Assembly: GCA_036443405.1 (NCBI GenBank)
Contig: JAZFYD010000176.1
Location: forward strand, 1-19,255
Length of the DNA stretch: 19,255 nt
From: JAZFYD01 sp036443405
GTDB taxonomy: Bacteria; Planctomycetota; PLA2
Reading direction: 5' to 3'
Under the pieces are notes generated by a model, which worked only from the letters and a program-made list of their open reading frames with translations, did no database searches and was not told where the DNA came from. The number at the start of each line of letters is the position of its first letter. Position 1 is the first letter of the stretch. The position numbers and the translations under genes were made by a program. Shown here piece after piece: positions 13,706 through 19,255 of the stretch.

Positions 13706-14920
13706 ATGGAAGGTCAATCTTCCCGTACCGGACGCCGCAGGCGTGGTCGTCGTCGCGGAGGCGGTGGCGGCGGTGGTGGTGGCGGAGCCAAGTACGACAC
13801 GACCGCAGTGGCCCCCTGCAGCGGCATTCTGGCCGTTGCGAAGGAAGGCCACGGATTTCTTCGCAACCCCAAGCGCGACTGTCAGATCCAGGCCGAAGAC
13901 GCTTTTGTGCACCGGGATCTGATGCGCAAATACGCCTTGCGCGAGGGGCAGATGATCGAAGGGCACGTCGGCAAGACGATGCGCGGTCAGGCGCCGATGG
14001 TCGGAATCATCGAAAAGGTGGAGGGCAAAGACCCCGAAACCGCCAAGGACTTCCCGGCGATCCAGGAAATGACCGTCATCGACCCGGAGGTACCCTTCCG
14101 TTTGGTCGGGGACGGTCTGCAGGACATGTGCATGCGCGTCATGGACCTGATCACGCCGATGGGCATGGGCCAGCGCGCGCTTCTCGTCGCGCCGCCTCGG
14201 ACGGGCAAGACCGTCTTGCTGCAGAAGATCGCGCAGAGCATCACGCACTTTCACCCCGAGGTGAAGCTGCTCGTTTGCCTTATCGACGAGCGCCCCGAAG
14301 AAGCGACGGACATGAAACGCGCCGTCGAGGGCGAGGTCTACGCGAGCACGAACGACATGCCCGCGGCGAACCACGTCGCGATGACGGAGCTTGTCACGGC
14401 GCGTGCGAAGCGCCTGTGCGAAATCGGCCACAACGTCGTCGTACTCGTCGACTCGCTGACGCGCTTGGGCCGCGCCTACAACATCGAAGCACGAGGCTCA
14501 GGCCGGACGCTGAGCGGTGGGCTCGACGCGAAGGTCCTCGAAAAGCCCAAGGCGCATTTCGGCGCCGCGCGCAATATCGAAGGCGGAGGATCGCTGACGA
14601 TCGTCGCTACCGCGCTCGTCGACACCGGGTCTCGCATGGATCAGGTCATCTTCGAGGAGTTCAAGGGCACCGGAAACATGGAGTTGGTGCTCGATCGTGA
14701 TCTGGCGGACCGGCGCATCTGGCCCGCGATCGATGTCACGAAGTCGGGGACGCGCAAGGAAGAGAAACTCGTCGACGAGGACCGGCTTCGCCGCATGTGG
14801 GCGCTGCGCCGCGTCATCACGAAAATGAAGCCGGTCGAAGGCATGGAACTTCTGCTCGACCGTCTGAACAAGACGGGCACCAACGACGAGTTCCTCGCGC
14901 TGTTCGACACGCGGAAGTGA
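13706..14920 (+). CDS. rho: Transcription termination factor Rho with Arg/Gly-rich N-terminus
   Basis: 404 residues from the ATG at 13706, preceded by GGGAG (13694-13698). A GTG at 13616 is in frame but has no support. Rho is a hexameric RNA helicase that ends transcription at unstructured C-rich RNA. The N-terminus is MEGQSSRTGRRRRGRRR followed by ten glycines (18-27) instead of the usual Rho-N helical domain. The cold-shock-like RNA-binding domain follows (GILAVAKEGHGFLRNPKRD... to about residue 90). The ATPase core has Walker A APPRTGKT (162-169), DERPEEATDM (194-203), Walker B VVVLVDS (244-250) followed by LTRLGRAYN, the AHFGAARNIEGGGSLTIVATAL block, and DRRIWPAIDVTKSGTRKEEKL. All core motifs are intact. 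Transcribed divergently from tig. Confidence 0.96.
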   Translation: MEGQSSRTGRRRRGRRRGGGGGGGGGGAKYDTTAVAPCSGILAVAKEGHGFLRNPKRDCQIQAEDAFVHRDLMRKYALREGQMIEGHVGKTMRGQAPMVGIIEKVEGKDPETAKDFPAIQEMTVIDPEVPFRLVGDGLQDMCMRVMDLITPMGMGQRALLVAPPRTGKTVLLQKIAQSITHFHPEVKLLVCLIDERPEEATDMKRAVEGEVYASTNDMPAANHVAMTELVTARAKRLCEIGHNVVVLVDSLTRLGRAYNIEARGSGRTLSGGLDAKVLEKPKAHFGAARNIEGGGSLTIVATALVDTGSRMDQVIFEEFKGTGNMELVLDRDLADRRIWPAIDVTKSGTRKEEKLVDEDRLRRMWALRRVITKMKPVEGMELLLDRLNKTGTNDEFLALFDTRK

Positions 14921-14924
14921 CTCT

Positions 14925-14943
14925 GGCCCAACGGCTGACGCCG
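14925..14943 (+). repeat. Partial copy of the dispersed palindromic repeat
   Basis: GGCCCAACGGCTGACGCCG starts 4 bp after the rho stop. The left arm and loop match the full copies at 14954 and 15028, but the right arm breaks off after GCCG. Direct orientation. With the two full copies it forms a cluster of three units at the end of rho. Confidence 0.7.
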
Positions 14944-14953
14944 CAGTGTTGTT

Positions 14954-14987
14954 GGCCCAACGGCTGACGCCGTTGGAGCGACGCGCT
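14954..14987 (+). repeat. Dispersed palindromic repeat, full copy 1
   Basis: The core CCAACGGCTGACGCCGTTGG (14957-14976) is a perfect 8-bp stem with a TGAC loop. It is flanked by GGC on the left and AGCGACGCGCT on the right. The whole 34-bp unit recurs at 15028 with one base changed. Placed just after rho, it may act in 3'-end formation of the rho mRNA. Confidence 0.85.
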
Positions 14988-15027
14988 CGGGGCATTTGAG
15001 ACGCGGATTGGCTCGCGGGTTGTTCTG

Positions 15028-15061
15028 GGCCCAACGGCTGCCGCCGTTGGAGCGACGCGCT
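15028..15061 (+). repeat. Dispersed palindromic repeat, full copy 2
   Basis: 34-bp direct repeat of the unit at 14954. It differs only in the loop (TGCC instead of TGAC), so the stem CCAACGGC/GCCGTTGG (15031-15050) and the right flank AGCGACGCGCT are identical. Conservation of stem and flank with change confined to the loop suggests a REP-like mobile or structural element rather than chance. Confidence 0.85.
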
Positions 15062-15080
15062 GCGCGGGGGGACGCCCTCA

Positions 15081-15127
15081 AAGAGGAAGAGTCACCAAGA
15101 GGGTCCGCGCCGAGTTCACGGAGACGC
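15081..15127 (+). repeat. Degenerate A/G-rich dispersed repeat remnant, forward copy
   Basis: Begins AAGAGGAAGAGTCACCAAGA and ends GAGTTCACGGAGACGC. It resembles the non-coding repeats of CACAGAG/GGAGACA character scattered in many large bacterial genomes. Its reverse complement shares CCGTGAA(A)CTCGGC and further matches with 15271-15330. No reading frame. Confidence 0.45.
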
Positions 15128-15179
15128 TTGTGCAAGGCCCACCGTCCCCGAGCGTGCGTGCCGCGAAGCTGGACAATTA

Positions 15180-15220
15180 GATAAGGGGGGGCGTCGGACG
15201 CGCTTGCCTTATCCCTTATC
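15180..15220 (+). repeat. GATAAGG/CCTTATC hairpin with tandem right arm
   Basis: GATAAGG (15180-15186) can pair with CCTTATC at 15207-15213 or with its direct tandem copy at 15214-15220. Within the loop GCGTC-G-GACGC can form a second short stem. It lies in gene-free sequence between rho and the GGQ protein. Could be an mRNA-end structure or part of a decayed element. Confidence 0.4.
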
Positions 15221-15270
15221 CCAATCCCTCGAAGTCTCCCGGCCAGCCCCGGTTCAGCCCAGTAGCGCCG

Positions 15271-15330
15271 CCGTGAAACTCGGCTCAGACCTCTGTGATC
15301 TCTGTGGTAGTTCTTCTTCTTCGTGTCTCC
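15271..15330 (-). repeat. Degenerate dispersed repeat remnant, inverted copy
   Basis: Contains CCGTGAAACTCGGC, ACCTCTGTGATCTCTGTGG and TTCTTCTTCTTCGTGTCTCC. On the minus strand this is the GGAGACACGAAGAAG...CCACAGAGATCACAGAGG style repeat. It is inverted relative to 15081-15127, with which it shares its GTGAA/CTCGGC block. The remaining sequence between 15062 and 15383 shows no gene. Confidence 0.5.
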
Positions 15331-15383
15331 CCGCCTAGTCCTCGAACGACTACCCGCGGGCCCCGCGCTGCTAGTCTGAGCGC

Positions 15384-15701
15384 GTGCGACGCGACGATGT
15401 CGAGGTGAACTTTTTTCGTGCGGGCGGGCCCGGGGGGCAGCACCGCAACAAGTCGGAGACCGGTGTGCGCATCCGTCACATTGCCACGGGCATCGTCGTC
15501 ACCGCTACCGAGCGGCGTTCGCGAAGCCAAAACCTCGCGGTCGCGTTCTCGCGGTTGGAAAAGAAGCTCGATGCCCATTTCCTGATACCCAAGGTCCGCC
15601 GGCCCACGCGCCCGACTCGCGGATCCGTGACGCGGCGCCTGACCGCAAAGCGACGGCGCTCCGATCGGAAGCGCGATCGCCGGCCCCCCGGGGACGACTG
15701 A
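15384..15701 (+). CDS. Small GGQ-domain peptide chain release factor-like protein
   Basis: 105 residues from the GTG at 15384. It is essentially the catalytic domain of class I release factors: VEVNFFRAGGPGGQHRNKSETGVRIRH carries the GGQ tripeptide that triggers peptidyl-tRNA hydrolysis, followed by TGIVVTATERRSRSQNLAVAFSRLEKKL. There is no codon-recognition domain. The C-terminus is strongly basic (KRRRSDRKRDRR), as in ArfB/YaeJ and mitochondrial ICT1, where such a tail enters the empty mRNA channel. The likely role is rescue of stalled ribosomes. It is somewhat shorter than ArfB (about 140), so it may belong to the separate small release factor-like group. It ends 5 bp from the convergent kinase gene. 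No strong Shine-Dalgarno is seen. Confidence 0.85.
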   Translation: MRRDDVEVNFFRAGGPGGQHRNKSETGVRIRHIATGIVVTATERRSRSQNLAVAFSRLEKKLDAHFLIPKVRRPTRPTRGSVTRRLTAKRRRSDRKRDRRPPGDD

Positions 15702-15706
15702 GCGAG

Positions 15707-18184
15707 TTATTGCGAGGCGGCGTGCTCGCGGTCTGCCAGGAGGTTCTTCGCGATCTCGCGCTCGGAACACGTCGGGAGCAGCTTGGCCGCCCGCCGCAGG
15801 AGATCGAGATCGAGGGTGGATTGGGCCTGCAAGGACGATCGCACCTGAGCGCGCCGGACCCGCGCTCGCAGCGCGAGGCGCCACTCGTGATGGTGTTCGG
15901 CGGAGCGTTCGACGGCGTCGAGTATGCGCCCGGCTTCGTCGTGCCGGGCGAGATGCCGGTAGCACGAAGTGAGCGCGAGCAGCAACTCAGAGTGCTTGTG
16001 CGCCCGCTCCTCGTCGATCGAGTCGGGCCGCAAACCTGCACGCTCCGACAGATCCAACGCGCTCAGATACGAGTGGTGCTCGGTCGCCCGCCGGGCGGCG
16101 GCCAGAAGGTGCGGTAAAGCACGCTCGCGTTCGCCGGCATACTCCCAGTGGTTACCCAGCCGCGACGGATCGACCCCGTCGCCGCGACGTTCGAGGTGGG
16201 TCGCAAGTTGCCGGTGCATGGCGCGGCGCAGGTCGGGCGCGAGCGCGTCGTATAGGACCTCCTGCAGGACGGGATGGCTGAACCGGAATCCCTGCTGGCG
16301 CGCTTCGATCAATCCGGTTTCGCGATAGATGTGTTGAAGATCGCGGAGCACCGAGAGCAACGGCAGCTCGAGGACCGCCGCGAGCGCCTCCCCGTCGAAG
16401 TCGACGCCGTCCACCGCCGCCACATCAAGGAGCATCCGTTGGCGTTTGTGCAGCGCTTCGATGCGTTGTTCCGCCAGACCTTTCAGGCGGGCGGGCAGAC
16501 CCGTGCCCTGCCACTTTCCGCTTTCGCGCAGTCCGGAGCCGTCCACGACGACGGCTTTGGTCTCGCGAAGGTGGCGCAGCAGGCTGCGGCCGAAGAGCGG
16601 GTTGCCATTCGCGAATCGAACCACCCGTTGCGCGACCGTCGGCGAGAGTCGCGCGTCGCGTGTATCGTCCTCCAGGATCGCGAAGAGTTCCTCGGCGCCA
16701 AGCGGTCCGATCGCGACTTCCTCGATTCCATCCGCCGCAGCCAGCACGCGGTCGCCGGCGGGTGAACCGTCCTGCGGATCCAGTGACGGTGCGTGGCTGC
16801 GATAGACGATGACGAAGGACACGCCGGCGGCCGGGAGTTTTCTAGCCATCGCCTTGAGGACCGCGAGATCCGCGCGCGGCAGGAACTGCGCATCCTCCAC
16901 GACGAGGATCGTCTCGTTGCTCCCTTTCGAGGCGATGAGGTATTCCTCGATCGCCCAAAACGCGGATCGCCGGTCTTTGGGCCCGAGATCCCCCGGGCCT
17001 TTATCGAGCAGCCGCTGCAAGAGTGCAGGAGTCTCGGCGGGAGTGCTGTTGTTCCGCGCCGCGCCTTTCTGTTTTTTCTGTGCGCGCTTTATCCCGAGCA
17101 GGATCCCCTCGAGTAGTCCGCGCGAGCGACTTGCGGAGACACGCACGATGAGTCGCGTACCTGCCCAAGCCTCCGCGAGGAGTGTCTTCACGATGCGGCT
17201 CTTGCCGATGCCGGCGTCGCCGGTAACCAAAACGGCGGGCCGCTCCACACGCGAGAGGTTGAGCAACTCCCGGATTCGCCCGATTTCCGTGCTGCGACCC
17301 CGCAACTGGCGCGGGGCGGGAGGCGCCGTATGGGCCATCTCATGCGGAGCGAAGTCGCCACGAAGGACGGCGCGGATCGCGCCGCAGTTCGCGGGACGAT
17401 CTTCGACTCGTTTGCGTAGGCAATCGGACACGATGTCGGCGAGCCGTTCGGGCAACCCGATTTCGGTCAGCGGGGCCGGCGTCGCGCTCTCGATCGATTG
17501 GAAGAGGCTGAGCAGCTCGGATTGCTCGAACGGCATCCGGCCGGCGAGCATGCGATAGAGCAGCACGCCCACACTCCAGATATCGGACCGCCGCCGCGCC
17601 GAGCCGCCCATGACAATTTCCGGTGCCATGTACTCGGGCGTGCCCATCGGCAGCGCCGCCGAACTCGTGCTCAGGTTGCCGTCGCCCATCAGCCGGGCGA
17701 GGCCGAAGTCGGCAAGTTTGGCTTTGCCATCGGTCGTAAGGAGGATGTTGGCGGGCTTCACGTCGCCGTGCACGACGTGCTGTTCGTGCGCGGCCTTCAG
17801 CGCGCTCACAATGTCATCGACGATGGAGATCGCCCGATCGACGGTGAACGTGGTGTCGCGCCTGAGAAGCTCCTGCAGCGAGCCGCCCTCGACGTATTCC
17901 ATCTCGAACACCCACCCCGATTGATCCGTCAGCGGGTGCACCCGGTAAAGCGTGACGATGTGGGGGCTGTTGAGTCCGGCGACCAGGCGCGCTTCGCGTA
18001 GCGCGAGGCGCCGTTGCTGTTCCCCGAGGTCACCCGACGGCGTACGAACGAGCTTGAGCGCAACGGGTCGCTGTAACAGCGTGTCTCGTGCGCGATAGAC
18101 GACCCCGAAGGCGCCGCGCCCGAGTTCATCCTCGATGCGCAGATCGCCCACTTGGCCGCCGGTGACTACGGCCGTGGCATCCAT
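15707..18184 (-). CDS. Ser/Thr protein kinase fused to an AAA-type ATPase and TPR-like region
   Basis: 825 residues. Residues about 14-275 are a Hanks-type kinase: glycine loop LGRGAFGVVY (21-30), Lys44 in VALK, Glu64 in helix C, catalytic HGDVKPAN (139-146), DFG (159-161), APE (187-189) and the DIWSVGVLLYRMLAGRMPF block. The Arg of HRD is Gly (HGD), so it is a non-RD kinase. Residues about 295-560 are an ORC/NACHT-like ATPase: RGRSTEIGRIRELL, Walker A GDAGIGKS (322-329), Walker B ILVVED (426-431). Residues about 580-825 are helical, TPR-like (SHPVLQEVLYDALAPDLRRAMHRQLATHLE...HLLAAARRATEHHSYLSALDLSERAGL). This architecture is seen in large bacterial signalling ATPases. No membrane helix is evident, so it is probably cytoplasmic. 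It is divergent from an exported WD40 protein. Confidence 0.93.
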   Translation of the reverse strand: MDATAVVTGGQVGDLRIEDELGRGAFGVVYRARDTLLQRPVALKLVRTPSGDLGEQQRRLALREARLVAGLNSPHIVTLYRVHPLTDQSGWVFEMEYVEGGSLQELLRRDTTFTVDRAISIVDDIVSALKAAHEQHVVHGDVKPANILLTTDGKAKLADFGLARLMGDGNLSTSSAALPMGTPEYMAPEIVMGGSARRRSDIWSVGVLLYRMLAGRMPFEQSELLSLFQSIESATPAPLTEIGLPERLADIVSDCLRKRVEDRPANCGAIRAVLRGDFAPHEMAHTAPPAPRQLRGRSTEIGRIRELLNLSRVERPAVLVTGDAGIGKSRIVKTLLAEAWAGTRLIVRVSASRSRGLLEGILLGIKRAQKKQKGAARNNSTPAETPALLQRLLDKGPGDLGPKDRRSAFWAIEEYLIASKGSNETILVVEDAQFLPRADLAVLKAMARKLPAAGVSFVIVYRSHAPSLDPQDGSPAGDRVLAAADGIEEVAIGPLGAEELFAILEDDTRDARLSPTVAQRVVRFANGNPLFGRSLLRHLRETKAVVVDGSGLRESGKWQGTGLPARLKGLAEQRIEALHKRQRMLLDVAAVDGVDFDGEALAAVLELPLLSVLRDLQHIYRETGLIEARQQGFRFSHPVLQEVLYDALAPDLRRAMHRQLATHLERRGDGVDPSRLGNHWEYAGERERALPHLLAAARRATEHHSYLSALDLSERAGLRPDSIDEERAHKHSELLLALTSCYRHLARHDEAGRILDAVERSAEHHHEWRLALRARVRRAQVRSSLQAQSTLDLDLLRRAAKLLPTCSEREIAKNLLADREHAASQ

Positions 18185-18205
18185 CGAAAGGCCTGCGAAC
18201 CTCTG

Positions 18206-18234
18206 ACGATATGAGATACGACGTTTCGAGTAAA
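18206..18234 (-). promoter_or_regulatory. Candidate promoter of the kinase gene
   Basis: On the minus strand TTTACT (18234-18229), a 17-bp spacer and TATCGT (18211-18206) precede the kinase ATG by about 20 bp. Both boxes are imperfect. It lies in the 173-bp divergent region shared with the WD40 gene, where no better candidate was seen on either strand. Confidence 0.35.
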
Positions 18235-18344
18235 CGCCCGCCAGTTTGACGGTGTTTGGCTGCGGAGGGGTCCTCGGCGGAACGGGGGCTGGTCCTGGGC
18301 GGAATATGACGCCGACGGTGCCACGGAAAGCGCATACTGATTCC

Positions 18345-18352
18345 GGGAGGAG
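18345..18352 (+). promoter_or_regulatory. Strong Shine-Dalgarno of the WD40 gene
   Basis: GGGAGGAG lies 5 nt before the ATG at 18358. It fixes the start codon and confirms a signal-peptide beginning for the protein. Confidence 0.8.
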
Positions 18353-18357
18353 TGAGC

Positions 18358-19255
18358 ATGCGTTGGTGCTGCTGGATTGCGTGGATTGGTGCGATCGTGT
18401 GCCAATCTGCGTCCGCTGGGGAGCCGCCGGTGGCTCAGACGCACCCGTTGCCGGAGGGGGCGGTGCGGCGTTTGGGGAGTGCGCGACTTCGCCATCACGG
18501 CGACGCGACGGGGGTGGTCTACACCCCCGATGGCACGCGGATCGTCAGCTGCGGCAACGACAGCGCCGTTCGGATCTGGGATCCCAAGACTGGGCGGCAG
18601 CTTCGTGAATTTCGATCCCCCGACAAGAACGACCGCGAATTCGGGGGGCTCGCGATCACGCCGGACGGCAAGTTCGTGATCGCGGGAACGTCCCGGACGT
18701 TCGGAACGGGCCGACTGTGCATCTGGGATTTTGCAACGGGTCGTTGTGTCGCGACGATGGAAGCCCATGCGGATCGGCTCCGGGATGTTGCGTGTTCGCA
18801 CGATGGCCGCTTCGTCGCGTCCGCGGGAGATGACGGTCGCGCGATCGTGTTCGATCTGACCAAGCGGGTGCGGGTCTATGCCCTCGAAACCGGTGGGAAC
18901 ACCTACTCCGTCGACTTTTCGACAGACGGCCGATACGTGGCGACCGCGAGCAAGGGAGGCGCCGTCGAATGGGACCTCGGGACCGGGAAACGCAGGCGCG
19001 CGCTCAAGCCACCTGACAAAGAGAGCGGGGAGCCATCCGGTATCGCCTATTCGCCTGACGGCAAGTACCTGGCGGTGAGTTGGTGGATGGCCAAAGTCGG
19101 GATCTACAGTGCGAAGACGGGCCAGCTCAAACACGTGTTGCGGCGCGGCGGACGGCGCGGGGACGCGATCGCGTGGTCGCCCGACTCCACCCGTTTCGTG
19201 ACCGCGGACTTCCAGAGCAACGTGATTGTGTGGGACGCCGAGACCTGGAAGGAGA
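18358..19255 (+). CDS. Exported WD40 repeat protein, 3' partial
   Basis: 299 residues are visible with no stop before the window end. It starts MRWCCWIAWIGAIVCQSASA, a short positively charged start followed by a hydrophobic run and a likely cleavage after ASA. At least five or six WD40 blades follow, recognisable by repeats of the type TPDGTRIVSCGNDSAVRIWD, TPDGKFVIAG...LCIWD, SHDGRFVASAGDDGRAIVFD, STDGRYVATASKGGAVEWD, SPDGKYLAVS...VGIYS and SPDSTRFVTADFQSNVIVWD. A full propeller needs seven or more, so the gene continues. Such proteins are scaffolds; in planctomycetes WD40 and kinase genes are often neighbours or fused. The divergent kinase with its ATPase is a possible functional partner, although export would separate them unless the kinase signals across the membrane by another protein. 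Confidence 0.88.
   Translation, partial: MRWCCWIAWIGAIVCQSASAGEPPVAQTHPLPEGAVRRLGSARLRHHGDATGVVYTPDGTRIVSCGNDSAVRIWDPKTGRQLREFRSPDKNDREFGGLAITPDGKFVIAGTSRTFGTGRLCIWDFATGRCVATMEAHADRLRDVACSHDGRFVASAGDDGRAIVFDLTKRVRVYALETGGNTYSVDFSTDGRYVATASKGGAVEWDLGTGKRRRALKPPDKESGEPSGIAYSPDGKYLAVSWWMAKVGIYSAKTGQLKHVLRRGGRRGDAIAWSPDSTRFVTADFQSNVIVWDAETWKE

Noticed and set aside
14921..15383. Possible CRISPR array or tRNA in the repeat-rich gap
   Set aside because: The repeats are palindromic, unevenly spaced, only two full copies, and lack similar-length spacers or cas genes. No cloverleaf could be drawn.

Overview
The window is about 19.3 kb of GC-rich bacterial chromosome. It contains 15 genes, two of them cut by the window ends. 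The mix suggests a planctomycete or a close relative: a Hanks-type kinase fused to a large ATPase/TPR-like module, an exported WD40 protein, an exported thioredoxin-like/HEAT protein, secretin-like proteins with a short N-domain, and a GatCAB amidotransferase. This placement is inference from protein style; no marker gene in the window proves it.

Layout. Positions 2-2489 (+): two overlapping, apparently related secretin-like/exported proteins, then a CPBP (CAAX-type) membrane protease. Positions 2518-3929 (-): an ArsR-family repressor translationally coupled to an SRPBCC (AHSA1-like) protein that continues in frame into a multi-span membrane domain. The promoter upstream is near-consensus and carries a palindromic operator candidate. 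Positions 4030-5346 (-): an exported thioredoxin-fold protein that lacks CxxC, followed by HEAT-like repeats. Positions 5391-9771 (-): rlmN, then gatC-gatA-gatB joined by 4-nt ATGA overlaps. Positions 9925-13283 (-): the proteostasis operon tig-clpP-clpX, with a recognisable promoter before tig. Positions 13706-14920 (+): rho, divergent from tig. Positions 14921-15383: an intergenic region full of palindromic and degenerate repeats. Positions 15384-15701 (+): a small GGQ release-factor-like protein. Positions 15707-18184 (-): the kinase/ATPase regulator. Position 18358 to the end (+): a divergent exported WD40 protein, truncated by the window.

How the genes work together. Most of the window is housekeeping. 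Trigger factor folds nascent chains and ClpXP degrades substrates. GatCAB makes Gln-tRNA and/or Asn-tRNA by the indirect route, RlmN methylates 23S rRNA and tRNA, Rho terminates transcription, and the GGQ protein probably rescues stalled ribosomes. The accessory parts are the ArsR/SRPBCC-membrane unit, the kinase/WD40 divergent pair and the secretin-like pair. No CRISPR array, transposase, tRNA or rRNA was found. I found no convincing new defence or mobile system. The strongest unusual signals are the SRPBCC-membrane fusion with a perfect internal Shine-Dalgarno and start, the likely leaderless promoter and operator in front of arsR, the lysine-rich tail of trigger factor, and a dispersed 20-bp palindromic repeat family.
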